Assembly (NCBI RefSeq): GCF_015751785.1
Contig: NZ_JADOTY010000001.1
Span: 2,976,001 to 3,040,000, forward strand
Direction: 5' to 3'
Length of the DNA: 64,000 nt
Origin: Micromonospora vinacea
GTDB taxonomy: Bacteria > Actinomycetota > Actinomycetes > Mycobacteriales > Micromonosporaceae
A program made the translations under genes and the position numbers. A model generated the notes under the pieces. The model had not been told where the DNA came from. It searched no databases and was given only the letters and a program-made list of their open reading frames with translations. Within the stretch, counting starts at the first letter, position 1. The number at the start of each line of letters is the position of its first letter. Below are positions 46,686-54,853 of the stretch, one piece after another.

Positions 46686-48137
46686 GTGACTGCGCCTACC
46701 CCGGTAATCCCGGTTCCACCGGCCGACCTGCCCGGCACGCTCGGCGCGCTTCGGGCGGCCGGTCACCAGTACCGCACCGTCAAGCAGGAACTCCGCGACA
46801 ACCTCCTCGCCCGGATGCGTTCCGGCGAGACCCGTTTCCCCGGCATCGTCGGCTACGACGACAGCGTGCTGCCCGAGGTCGAGCGGGCCCTGCTCGCCGG
46901 GCACGACATGGTGCTGCTCGGCGAGCGCGGCCAGGGCAAGACCCGGCTGATCCGCTCGCTGGGCGCGTTGCTCGACGAGTGGACCCCCGTTCTGCCCGGC
47001 TCGGTGCTCAACGAGCATCCGATGCACCCGCTCACCCCGGCGTCCCGCGCCCAGGTCGCCGAGGCCGGTGACGAACTGCCCATCGGCTGGCTGCACCGCT
47101 CGATGCGCTACGGCGAGAAGTTGGCCACCCCGGACACCAGCGTCGGCGACCTGATCGGTGACGTCGACCCGATCCGCATCGCCCAGGGTCGTACCCTCGG
47201 CGACCCGGAGACCATCCACTTCGGGTTGGTGCCGCGCACCAACCGGGGCATCTTCGCCGTGAACGAGCTGCCCGACCTGGCCGAGCGCATCCAGGTGGCG
47301 CTGCTCAACGTGTTGGAGGAGCGGGACATCCAGGTTCGCGGCTACCAGCTGCGCCTGCCACTGGACCTGCTCCTGGTGGCCAGCGCCAACCCGGAGGACT
47401 ACACCAACCGGGGCCGGATCATCACCCCGCTCAAGGACCGGTTCGGTGCGGAGATCCGCACCCACTACCCGGTCGACCTGGAGTTGGAGCTGGCGCTGAT
47501 CCGCCAGGAGGCCGACCTGGTCGCCGAGGTGCCGGAGCACGTCCTGGAGGTGCTGGCCCGCTTCGCCCGCGCCGTGCGGGAGTCGCCGTCGGTGGACCCG
47601 CGCTCCGGTGTCTCCGCCCGATTCGCCATCGCCGCCGCCGAGACTGTCGCCGGTGCCGCGCTGCGTCGCGCCGGGCTGCTCGCCGCTTCCGACACCCCGG
47701 ACGGGCGCTCCGAGGCCGCCGTCGCCCGCGTCGGCGACGCGGTGTCGGTGACCAGCACGCTGCGCGGCAAGGTCGAGTTCGAGAGCGGCGAGGAAGGCCG
47801 GGAGATCGAGATCCTCGCGCATCTGCTGCGTACCGCGACCGCCGAGACGTTCCGGGCACACCTGGCCGGGCTGGACCTGTCCGGTTTCACCGCCCTGGTC
47901 GACGACGGCGCCGCGATCGAGACCGGTGAGTTGGTCAGCGCCGCCGAGCTGCTGCGCCAGGTCGGCACCGTACCTGGGCTGGCGAAGGTCCTGGACCGGC
48001 TCGACCTGGGCGACGCGCCCACCTCGGAGGAGGCTGCCGCCGCCGTCGAGTTCGTGCTGGAAGGGCTGCACCTGACCCGCCGGCTCGGCAAGGACGTCAC
48101 CGACTCGGGGCGCACCGTCTACGGCGGCCGGGGCTGA
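46686..48137 (+). CDS. Mg-chelatase-like AAA ATPase
   Basis: A 483-residue AAA+ ATPase of the magnesium chelatase subunit I/MoxR-like class. Walker A is LGERGQGKTRL, the Walker B-like strand is GIFAVNELPDL, sensor 1 is LLLVASANPEDYTN, and the arginine region is DRFGAEIRTHYP. The last 180 residues form a helical lid (VSARFAIAAAETVAGAAL). It is followed 2 bases later by a VWA-domain partner, an arrangement like mycobacterial Rv0958/Rv0959. Such pairs are thought to insert metals or remodel proteins. It is not a sigma-54 activator in any obvious way. Confidence 0.88.
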   Translation: MTAPTPVIPVPPADLPGTLGALRAAGHQYRTVKQELRDNLLARMRSGETRFPGIVGYDDSVLPEVERALLAGHDMVLLGERGQGKTRLIRSLGALLDEWTPVLPGSVLNEHPMHPLTPASRAQVAEAGDELPIGWLHRSMRYGEKLATPDTSVGDLIGDVDPIRIAQGRTLGDPETIHFGLVPRTNRGIFAVNELPDLAERIQVALLNVLEERDIQVRGYQLRLPLDLLLVASANPEDYTNRGRIITPLKDRFGAEIRTHYPVDLELELALIRQEADLVAEVPEHVLEVLARFARAVRESPSVDPRSGVSARFAIAAAETVAGAALRRAGLLAASDTPDGRSEAAVARVGDAVSVTSTLRGKVEFESGEEGREIEILAHLLRTATAETFRAHLAGLDLSGFTALVDDGAAIETGELVSAAELLRQVGTVPGLAKVLDRLDLGDAPTSEEAAAAVEFVLEGLHLTRRLGKDVTDSGRTVYGGRG

Positions 48138-48139
48138 TC

Positions 48140-50092
48140 GTGGCCGGCAACCGGTTCCGTTACGGGCAGTGGAACGGCGGGCCCGACCCGCTGGCACCCC
48201 CGTACGACGTGCGCGAGGCGGTGGACGCGGTCGGCGCCGAGGTGCTGGCCGGCGGCAGCCTGCGGGAGGCGCTGCGCGACCTGTTGCGCCGGGGCCCGCA
48301 GGGGCGGGGCGGCCTGGACGACCTGGCCGCCCGGGCGCGGCGGTTGCGCCGGGAGGCGATGCGCAGGGGTGACCTGGACGGCGCGGTGACCCGGGCCCGG
48401 GCGTTGCTCGACCAGGCCCTCGCCGCCGAGCGGGACGAGCTGCGGGGTCGCGACGACGACGACGCCCGGTTCGCCGAGGCGGTACTGGACAACCTGCCCC
48501 GCTCGACCGCGCGGGCGGTGGAGGAGCTGTCCGGCTACCAGTGGGCCAGCGACGATGCCCGCCGCTCGTACCAGCAGATCCTCGACCAGCTCCGCGACGA
48601 CGTGCTCGGCCAGCGCTTCGCCGGGCTGCGCGACGCGGTGCGCGCCTCCGCCGACCCGGCCGCCCAGCAGCGGCTCGCCGAGATGATGGGCGACCTGAAC
48701 GACCTGCTCGCCCGGCACGGTCGCGCGGAGGACACCACCGACGCGTTCGCCGAGTTCATGCGCCGACACGGCGACTTCTTCCCGGAGAAGCCGGAGACCG
48801 TCGACGAGTTGATCGACGTCCTGGCCCGCCGGGCGGCGGCCGGTGAGCGGCTGATGAACTCGCTCTCCGAGCGGCAGCGCGCCGAGCTGGCCGGCCTCAT
48901 GCAGCAGTCGCTCGGCGACCGCCTCGCGGGGGAGTTGTCAGCGCTCGACGCGAACCTGCGGGCACTGCGGCCCGATCTGCGCTGGGGGCGGGGCGAGCGG
49001 GTCCGTGGCGACCAGCCGCTGGACTACGCCGACGCGGCCGGCGCGCTGGGTGAGATCGGCGAACTGGACGACCTGCTGGACCAGCTCGACCAGGAACACC
49101 CGGGGGCGACCCTCGACGACGTGGACGTCGACGCGGTGGCCCGCACGCTGGGCCGGGACGCGGCCGACGACGTTCGCCGGTTGCGCGACCTGGAGCGGGA
49201 ACTGCGCCGCCAGGGTTGGGTGAGCCGGGACGCGGAGGGTCTCACCCTGAGCCCGAAGGCGCTGCGCCGGCTCGGCGGGACCGCGCTGCGGCAGGTCTTC
49301 GCCGAGTTGACCGCCGGGCCGCGCGGCCAGCACGACCTGCGCTCGGCCGGTGCGGCGGGCGAGGTCAGCGGCGGGTCCAGACCCTGGGAGTACGGCGATG
49401 AGCAACCGTTGGACGTGGTCCGGACGCTGACCCGGGCGGTCAGTCGGGCCGGGCCGACGGTTCCGGTGCAGCTCGCGGTCGACGACTTCGAGGTGGTGGA
49501 GACCGAGAGGCGGGCCTCGGCCGCTGTGGTGCTCTGCGTCGACCTGTCGTACTCGATGATCTCTCAGGGTCGTTGGGGGCCGATGAAGCAGACGGCGCTG
49601 GCGCTGGCACACCTGATGGAGACCCGCTTCCCGCAGGACGCCCTGCAGATCGTGGGCTTCGGCCGGGAGGCGATGGCGCTCACCCAGCAGGAGTTGGCGG
49701 CCGTGGAGCCGGACATGGAGCAGGGCACCAACCTTCAGCACGCGCTGCGGTTGGCGGGCCGGCACCTGCGCCGGCACCCGGACGCCGAGCCGATCGTGCT
49801 GGTGGTCACCGACGGCGAGCCGACCGCCCACCTGGACCCGGACGACGGGGAGGCGCTGTTCCACTGGCCGCCGCTGCCGGAGACGATCGAGGCGACGGTG
49901 CGCGAGGTGGACCGGCTGAGCCGCTACGGCGCCACGCTCAACCTGTTCATGCTCGGCGACGACCCTGGCCTGCGGCGCTTCGTCGACGCGGTGGCCCGCC
50001 GCAGCCGGGGCCGCATGTTCACCCCGGACACCGACGACCTGGGCGAGTACGTGGTCAGCGACTACCTCCGCTCCCGCCAATCCCGCCGCTAA
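48140..50092 (+). CDS. VWA-domain protein, partner of the AAA ATPase
   Basis: A 650-residue cytoplasmic protein. Residues 1-440 are highly charged and helical (LREALRDLLRRGPQGRGG, AVTRARALLDQALAAERDEL). The von Willebrand A domain at about 450-640 has the MIDAS motif VDLSYSMIS (DxSxS), TNLQHALR and VVTDGEPTAHL. This is the typical subunit D-like partner of chelatase-type AAA proteins. GTG at 48140 is 2 bases after the ATPase stop, implying coupled synthesis and a fixed complex. Client unknown. Confidence 0.88.
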   Translation: MAGNRFRYGQWNGGPDPLAPPYDVREAVDAVGAEVLAGGSLREALRDLLRRGPQGRGGLDDLAARARRLRREAMRRGDLDGAVTRARALLDQALAAERDELRGRDDDDARFAEAVLDNLPRSTARAVEELSGYQWASDDARRSYQQILDQLRDDVLGQRFAGLRDAVRASADPAAQQRLAEMMGDLNDLLARHGRAEDTTDAFAEFMRRHGDFFPEKPETVDELIDVLARRAAAGERLMNSLSERQRAELAGLMQQSLGDRLAGELSALDANLRALRPDLRWGRGERVRGDQPLDYADAAGALGEIGELDDLLDQLDQEHPGATLDDVDVDAVARTLGRDAADDVRRLRDLERELRRQGWVSRDAEGLTLSPKALRRLGGTALRQVFAELTAGPRGQHDLRSAGAAGEVSGGSRPWEYGDEQPLDVVRTLTRAVSRAGPTVPVQLAVDDFEVVETERRASAAVVLCVDLSYSMISQGRWGPMKQTALALAHLMETRFPQDALQIVGFGREAMALTQQELAAVEPDMEQGTNLQHALRLAGRHLRRHPDAEPIVLVVTDGEPTAHLDPDDGEALFHWPPLPETIEATVREVDRLSRYGATLNLFMLGDDPGLRRFVDAVARRSRGRMFTPDTDDLGEYVVSDYLRSRQSRR

Positions 50093-50120
50093 CTCGCGGT
50101 GGGGCGGGTTGACTGGGGGG

Positions 50121-50585
50121 ATGGAGAGCGGGGGATTGCGGCGGGCTTACGGTGCCCTGTTCGCGGAGGTCGACGCTGGCGGGTTCGGTCCGGCTCCGGA
50201 GGGACAGCTCAGTGCCGAGCAGATCGTCGCGCATCTGGTCGCCAACGACGAGCTGATGATCCAGGCCACCGAGGCGTTGCTGGCCGGGTCGCCGTTCGCC
50301 TACTACGAACTGGAAGAGGCCATGCACCGCCCGCAGCTCGACGCGCTCGCCGCCGAGCAGGGTGGTCTGCGTGGCCTGACCGCGTTGCTGCACGGCACCA
50401 GCGACCGGCTGTGCGGGCTGGTCGACCAACTCGGCCTGGCTGCGGAGACCCCGGTCGAGACGCACCTACGCGAGGGCTTCGACCTCATCGTCGACGAGCC
50501 GCTGCCCTGGTCGCGCACCCTGGACCTGCACACCCGGGTGCACCTGCCCAAGCACCAGTCCCAACTGCACGTCCTCCGGTCCTGA
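50121..50585 (+). CDS. DinB/maleylpyruvate isomerase-like protein (tentative)
   Basis: A 154-residue helical protein. The N-terminal half (LRRAYGALFAEVDAGGF, SAEQIVAHLVANDELM) resembles the DinB-like four-helix fold, with His in VAHLVANDE in the usual metal position, and the C-terminal HTRVHLPKHQSQ has further His residues. Related proteins are mycothiol-dependent enzymes in actinobacteria. The family call is moderate and the activity unknown. ATG at 50121 follows a G-run; TTG at 50109 is an alternative. It follows the AAA/VWA pair by 28 bases. Confidence 0.55.
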   Translation: MESGGLRRAYGALFAEVDAGGFGPAPEGQLSAEQIVAHLVANDELMIQATEALLAGSPFAYYELEEAMHRPQLDALAAEQGGLRGLTALLHGTSDRLCGLVDQLGLAAETPVETHLREGFDLIVDEPLPWSRTLDLHTRVHLPKHQSQLHVLRS

Positions 50586-50628
50586 GCGACGCCGATCGGC
50601 CGGTCAGCGTCGCAGGTCTTGCCCAATT

Positions 50629-50676
50629 GAGCGTGATGTCTGTGAGTCATCACGATGACCCACAGACATCAGGCTC
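50629..50676 (+). repeat. Long hairpin element A
   Basis: A nearly continuous hairpin: GAGC (50629-50632) with 50673-50676, TGATGTCTGTG (50634-50644) with 50661-50671, and GTCAT (50646-50650) with 50655-50659, closing a CACG tetraloop. Mismatches are single and symmetric. It lies after the DinB-like gene, between convergent genes. Confidence 0.75.
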
Positions 50677-50708
50677 GCACTAGTGTTGCCCACCCCGCCC
50701 CAAGCCCT

Positions 50709-50785
50709 CCGCGGATCTTGCACTTTCTGTCCCGACGAAAGTGGCATAAAAGGGCAAGTCGGCAACAGTAAGTGCAAGATCGCGG
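50709..50785 (+). repeat. Long hairpin element B
   Basis: The left arm 50709-50730 (contains GATCTTGCACTT) pairs with 50765-50785 with one bulge and one mismatch. An inner stem CCGAC (50732-50736) pairs with GTCGG (50758-50762). It lies 32 bases after hairpin A and before the 3' end of the convergent regulator gene. Confidence 0.75.
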
Positions 50786-50808
50786 GGCGGGGAAGCGTCG
50801 GGGCGGGG

Positions 50809-51798
50809 TCAGGTTTTGGCTAGGGCTGGGCGGGGGTGGAAGGTGCGGCGGTAGGTGGACGGGGCCACGCCGATGCGTTGGTGGAGTTGCTGGCGGAGAG
50901 CGGCGGGGGTGCCGAAGCCTGAGCGGTGGGCGATCTGGTCGACTGTGAGGTCGGTGGTCTCCAGCAGCAGCCTCGCGTGGTCGGTGCGCTGTTGCAGCAA
51001 CCACTGGGCCGGGCTCAGGCCGGTCTCCGACCGGAAGCGCCGGGTGAAGGTGCGCACGCTCATCCGCGCCTGCTCGGCCAGGTCGCGCAGCGCGATCGGC
51101 TCGTGCAGCCGCTGCCGCGCCCACTCCCGGGCGCCCGCCGTGCTGGTGTCGGTCGCCTTCGGCACCGGCTGCTCGATGTACTGCGCCTGACCGCCGTCGC
51201 GCCACGGCGGCATCACGCAGCGCCGGGCCGCCCGGTTGGCCACCTCACTGCCGTGGTCGAGGCGGATGACGTGCAGGCAGAGGTCGATGCCGGCGGCGAC
51301 TCCGGCCGAGGTGAGCACCCGGTCGTCGGCGATGAAGAGCACACCCGGGTCGAGGTCCACCCGGGCGTGCAGACGGCGGAACCGCTCGGCGTACGCCCAG
51401 TGGGTGGTCGCCCGCCGCCCGTCGAGGAGCCCGGCGGCGGCGAGCACGAATGCCCCGGTGCAGATCGACATGATCCGGGCGCCCCGCTCGTACGCCGCGC
51501 GCAGCGCCGCGGTGACCTCCGGCTCGACGGTGCCCGCTGTCAACGAGGTGCCGTCGTGGATGCCCGGGACGATCACCGTGTCGGCGGTGTCCAGCAACTC
51601 CAGACCGTGGTCGGGGACCAGTTGGAAGCCGGCGGTGCTGCGTACCGGCTGCCCGCCGGGGGTGCACACCCGGACGTCGTAGAAGGGTGTCCCGTCCGTG
51701 GCCCGGGCGGTGCTGAAGACCTGGGACGGGGTGCCGAGGTCCAGGCCAACCACCTGGTGCAGCGCGAGTACGGCGATCCGGTGCGGGCGAACGCTCAT
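50809..51798 (-). CDS. GlxA-type AraC-family regulator with DJ-1/PfpI domain
   Basis: A 329-residue regulator. The N-terminal DJ-1/PfpI-like domain (about 5-185) has DTVIVPGIHDG and the elbow region IMSICTGAFVLAAAGLLDG with a Cys in the nucleophile position. The C-terminal AraC domain (about 215-325) has two HTHs: LRDLAEQARMSVRTFTRRFRSETGLSPAQWL and VDQIAHRSGFGTPAALRQQL. ATG at 51798 follows AATAAT (-10 on the minus strand, 51805-51810) by 6 bases, so it is likely leaderless. It is divergent from an MFS transporter that it may control. Confidence 0.9.
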   Translation of the reverse strand: MSVRPHRIAVLALHQVVGLDLGTPSQVFSTARATDGTPFYDVRVCTPGGQPVRSTAGFQLVPDHGLELLDTADTVIVPGIHDGTSLTAGTVEPEVTAALRAAYERGARIMSICTGAFVLAAAGLLDGRRATTHWAYAERFRRLHARVDLDPGVLFIADDRVLTSAGVAAGIDLCLHVIRLDHGSEVANRAARRCVMPPWRDGGQAQYIEQPVPKATDTSTAGAREWARQRLHEPIALRDLAEQARMSVRTFTRRFRSETGLSPAQWLLQQRTDHARLLLETTDLTVDQIAHRSGFGTPAALRQQLHQRIGVAPSTYRRTFHPRPALAKT

Positions 51799-51827
51799 GG
51801 CCCGATTATTGCGCATGATGGCTTTCC

Positions 51828-51852
51828 GGCCACTCGTCGAGGTGAGTGGGCC
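51828..51852 (+). promoter_or_regulatory. Possible operator between the regulator and MFS genes
   Basis: The imperfect inverted repeat GGCCACTC (51828-51835) and GAGTGGGCC (51844-51852) sits in the 70-base divergent promoter region. A binding site for the GlxA-type regulator is inferred. Confidence 0.4.
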
Positions 51853-51868
51853 ACCTCAGACTTGTCCC

Positions 51869-53173
51869 GTGACCAAGAACCGCCGTCTGCATCCCGCCTG
51901 GCTGGTCGCCGCCGTCGCCTTCGTGGCGCTGGTCGGCGCTGCCGGCTTCCGCGCCACCCCGTCGGTGCTGCTGCACCCGCTGCACGAGGAGTTCGGCTGG
52001 CCGCTGGCCACGATCTCCGCGGCCGTCTCGGTCAACCTGCTGCTCTACGGGCTCACCGCGCCGTTCGCGGCCGCCCTGATGGACCGGTTCGGCATCCGCC
52101 GGGTGGTCTCGGTGGCACTGCTGCTGGTCGCCGCGGGCAGCGGGCTGACGGTCTTCATGACCGCCAGTTGGCAGCTTCTGCTCTGCTGGGGTGTGCTGGT
52201 GGGGCTGGGCACCGGCTCGATGGCCCTGGCGTTCGTGGCCACCGTCACCGGACGGTGGTTCGTCCACCGACGGGGCCTGGTCACCGGAGTGCTCACCGCC
52301 GGCGGGGCGGCCGGCCAACTGGTGTTCCTGCCACTGATCGCCATCCTGGTACGCGACCACGGCTGGCGTACCGCCGCGCTCGTGGTGGCCGCGGCGGCGC
52401 TGGCGGTCGTACCCCTCGTGGTGTGGCTGCTGCGCGAGCACCCGGCGGATCTTGGCCTGCCCGCCTACGGGGCGACCGCTGTCGTCGCGGCGCCGCCGGC
52501 GACCGGCGGCGCCGCGACCCGGGCGCTCGGCGCGCTGGCCACCGCGGCCCGGACCCGACCGTTCTGGCTGCTGGCCGGAGGGTTCGCGATCTGTGGGGCG
52601 ACCACGAACGGCCTCGTCGGTACGCACTTCGTGCCGGCCGCGCACGACCACGGCATGGCCCAGACCACGGCGGCCGGGTTGCTCGCCCTGGTGGGGCTCT
52701 TCGACATCGTCGGCACGATCGCCTCCGGCTGGCTCACCGACCGGGTGGACAGCCGCCTGCTGCTCGGCATGTACTACGCGCTGCGCGGGTTGTCCCTGCT
52801 GGTGCTGCCGAGCCTCTTCTCCGGCACCGCCGAGCCGAGCATGCTGGTGTTCATCGTCTTCTACGGCCTGGACTGGGTGGCCACCGTGCCACCGACAGTG
52901 GCGCTGTGCCGGGAGTACTTCGGTGGCGCCGGAGCGGTGGTGTTCGGCTGGGTGTTCGCCGCGCACCAACTCGGCGCGGCGGTCGCCGCTACCGGGGCGG
53001 GGCTGGTCCGGGACCGGCTGGGTGACTACGCGATGGCCTGGTACGTGGCGGGCGCGCTGTCGATCGGCGCGGCCGGGCTGTCGTTGCTGCTGCGCCGACG
53101 ACCGGGCCGAGGAGTCCCGGAGGCCGTGCTGGTCGCCGCGACCGCGCCCAGGGCGTGGAGCTTCCGGGGTTGA
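51869..53173 (+). CDS. MFS transporter
   Basis: A 434-residue major facilitator superfamily transporter with 12 predicted helices and a central cytoplasmic loop near residue 195-230. The helix 2-3 loop motif is MDRFGIRRVVS. LREHPADLGLPAYG in the central loop is typical of the oxalate/formate- and monocarboxylate-like MFS subgroup. GTG at 51869 lies 6 bases after CAGACT (51857-51862) and has no RBS, so it is likely leaderless. It may be controlled by the divergent GlxA-type regulator. The substrate is unknown. Confidence 0.9.
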   Translation: MTKNRRLHPAWLVAAVAFVALVGAAGFRATPSVLLHPLHEEFGWPLATISAAVSVNLLLYGLTAPFAAALMDRFGIRRVVSVALLLVAAGSGLTVFMTASWQLLLCWGVLVGLGTGSMALAFVATVTGRWFVHRRGLVTGVLTAGGAAGQLVFLPLIAILVRDHGWRTAALVVAAAALAVVPLVVWLLREHPADLGLPAYGATAVVAAPPATGGAATRALGALATAARTRPFWLLAGGFAICGATTNGLVGTHFVPAAHDHGMAQTTAAGLLALVGLFDIVGTIASGWLTDRVDSRLLLGMYYALRGLSLLVLPSLFSGTAEPSMLVFIVFYGLDWVATVPPTVALCREYFGGAGAVVFGWVFAAHQLGAAVAATGAGLVRDRLGDYAMAWYVAGALSIGAAGLSLLLRRRPGRGVPEAVLVAATAPRAWSFRG

Positions 53174-53192
53174 ACCGCGACGCGTCGGCCGG

Positions 53193-53906
53193 TCAGCTCA
53201 CTGTCCACTGCTGGGCGGGCCGGCCGTCGCACTGCCGCTGCCGGATGTCCTCGCCGGCCTCGACGGCGTCGTCGTCGGCCTGGGCGCACCTGCCGCTGTG
53301 CGCGGCGACGAGCAGCACCGGGCCGGTGCCGGTCGCCGCGAGTCGCCACCGCTGGTTGGCCTCGCCGTGGCAGGGGAACTGCTGCAACCGCGCGCCGTCG
53401 TCCCGACTGCCACCCTCGACGTCGAGGCACTGCCCGTACTTGGCGTTGGTCAACGACACGACGTCCGCGCCGACCGGGCTGACCACCCACTGCTGCTCCG
53501 GGGCGCCGGTGCACACTGCCAACTCGGCCTCGGCCTTCTCACCGTCACCGTCGAGCCCCAGGCAGAGGCCCGAGCCGGCGCGCAGCACCCGGGGTCCGGT
53601 GGGCGGGGCGGCCGGCGTGCTGGCCGACGGGGTCGGTGACGGCTCGGCCGGTACGGTCGGGCTCGGCTCGCCGGCCGGGTCGCTGGGCTGGGCCGGGCTG
53701 GACGGCGTGCCGACCGACGCCGGCACGGCCGGCTCGTCGTCACCGTCGAACAGCCCGGTGGCGAAGACGACCCCCAGGAGTACGCCGACGACCCCGACCG
53801 CCACCGCGACCCGCAGCAACGGGTCGGCCAGCGGCCCGGAGCGCGGCGCCCGGTGACCGCCGTAGACGGTGCCGGCGGGGTCGGAGCGTTCCTCGGGCGC
53901 GGACAT
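53193..53906 (-). CDS. Membrane-anchored ricin-type lectin-domain protein
   Basis: A 237-residue protein. A cytoplasmic N-terminus of about 30 residues is followed by a membrane helix (LLRVAVAVGVVGVLLGVVF), a Pro/Ser/Thr linker of about 45 residues (PSPTVPAEPSPTPSASTP), and a beta-trefoil at about 105-237. The trefoil has the QxW-like motifs EQQWVVSP, NQRWRLAA and QQWTVS, and paired Cys residues. It probably binds carbohydrate at the cell surface. ATG at 53906 has GAGG 9 bases upstream; earlier in-frame starts exist at 53915 and 53921. Confidence 0.8.
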   Translation of the reverse strand: MSAPEERSDPAGTVYGGHRAPRSGPLADPLLRVAVAVGVVGVLLGVVFATGLFDGDDEPAVPASVGTPSSPAQPSDPAGEPSPTVPAEPSPTPSASTPAAPPTGPRVLRAGSGLCLGLDGDGEKAEAELAVCTGAPEQQWVVSPVGADVVSLTNAKYGQCLDVEGGSRDDGARLQQFPCHGEANQRWRLAATGTGPVLLVAAHSGRCAQADDDAVEAGEDIRQRQCDGRPAQQWTVS

Positions 53907-53952
53907 ACGCGTCATCCTCACCCACGACGTCGCGCCGGAGCCAGCCCGGCGG

Positions 53953-54237
53953 TCAGTCGACGACCCGGACGTCCTTCCAGAACGCCACCCGGTCGCGCAC
54001 CATCTCGGCGTCCGGCTTGGGCTCCGGGTAGTACCAGACGGCGTCCTCGCTGGTGTTGCCTTCGTGCGTGAGGGTGTAGTACGAGGCGGTGCCCTTCCAC
54101 GGGCAGACGGTGTGGGTCGCGGACTCCTGGATCAGGTCGTCGCGCAGCGCCGACCGGGGGAAGTAGTGGTTGCCCTCCACCAGCACGGTGTCGTCGCTCT
54201 CGGCGACGACCAGGTCTTTCCAGACGGCTTTCGGCAT
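53953..54237 (-). CDS. DUF427 family protein
   Basis: A 94-residue protein of the DUF427 family. VWKDLVVAESDDTVLVEGNHYFP, CPWKGTASYYTL and AVWYYPEPKPDAEMVRDRVAFW are the conserved blocks, giving a single beta-rich barrel. No biochemical function is established to my knowledge. ATG at 54237 lies 7 bases after TAGTCT on the minus strand (54245-54250), with no RBS, so the transcript is likely leaderless. It is a single-gene unit. Confidence 0.9.
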   Translation of the reverse strand: MPKAVWKDLVVAESDDTVLVEGNHYFPRSALRDDLIQESATHTVCPWKGTASYYTLTHEGNTSEDAVWYYPEPKPDAEMVRDRVAFWKDVRVVD

Positions 54238-54244
54238 GGAACCA

Positions 54245-54250
54245 AGACTA
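54245..54250 (-). promoter_or_regulatory. -10 box for leaderless DUF427
   Basis: TAGTCT on the minus strand at 54245-54250 is 7 bases upstream of the ATG at 54237, with no RBS between them. Confidence 0.5.
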
Positions 54251-54289
54251 GGCCGGGCCACCGACGTTGGCAGTGGTTGGTGCTGCCGC

Positions 54290-54760
54290 TCAGCGGGTGG
54301 GCTGCGGGTCGGTGACGTCGGCCACCGTGGCGTCGAGGGCGGCGATCGCGGTGTCGGCGTCGATCGCGATGGCGAGGCCTCGCTCGCCGGCACCCAGGGT
54401 GATCTCCCGGCCGCGCAGTCGCTCGTCGGCGACCACCGGCCAGGCAGTGCTCGCGCCGAACGGGGTGATGGTGCCGCGTTCGTAGCCGGTGGCGGCCAGG
54501 GCGCCCGCCGCGTCCGGCATGGAGAGACGGTGCACCCCGAGCAGGGCGCGCAGCTTGGGCCAGGAGATGACCCGGTCGCCGGGGGTGAGCACGAACAGGT
54601 GATCGTCTTCACTTCGGCGGACCACTATCGTCTTGACCACGTCGGGGACGGCCACGCCCCGGACGGCGGCGGCCTCCGCGAGACTGCCGACCGCACCGTG
54701 GCTGACCAGCCGATACGGCAGTTTGGCGGCGTCCAGGGCGGTGATCGCTGGCGATGGCAT
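54290..54760 (-). CDS. YbaK/aminoacyl-tRNA deacylase-like protein
   Basis: A 156-residue protein with the YbaK/ProX editing fold, which hydrolyses wrongly charged tRNA in trans. VVKTIVVRRSEDDHLFVLTPGD carries the conserved Lys (the family's TxxKTL/V region), and ITPFGASTAWPVVADERL holds the substrate-site Gly/Pro loop. ATG at 54760 lies 7 bases after TACCGT on the minus strand (54768-54773), so it is likely leaderless. Which amino acid it edits cannot be read here. Confidence 0.88.
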   Translation of the reverse strand: MPSPAITALDAAKLPYRLVSHGAVGSLAEAAAVRGVAVPDVVKTIVVRRSEDDHLFVLTPGDRVISWPKLRALLGVHRLSMPDAAGALAATGYERGTITPFGASTAWPVVADERLRGREITLGAGERGLAIAIDADTAIAALDATVADVTDPQPTR

Positions 54761-54767
54761 GCCCGCC

Positions 54768-54773
54768 ACGGTA
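54768..54773 (-). promoter_or_regulatory. -10 box for leaderless YbaK-like gene
   Basis: TACCGT on the minus strand at 54768-54773 is 7 bases upstream of the ATG at 54760. Confidence 0.45.
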
Positions 54774-54853
54774 GCCGTCGGGCCTGCCACCGGACGGGAA
54801 ACTGCCAGCGCCGACATCCCACGGTTTCCAAACGGCGAGCGTAAGGTGATCAC

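Noticed and set aside
46686..48137. A sigma-54 activator
   Set aside because: The AAA core is chelatase/MoxR-like, there is no GAFTGA loop or DNA-binding domain, and the VWA partner supports the other class.
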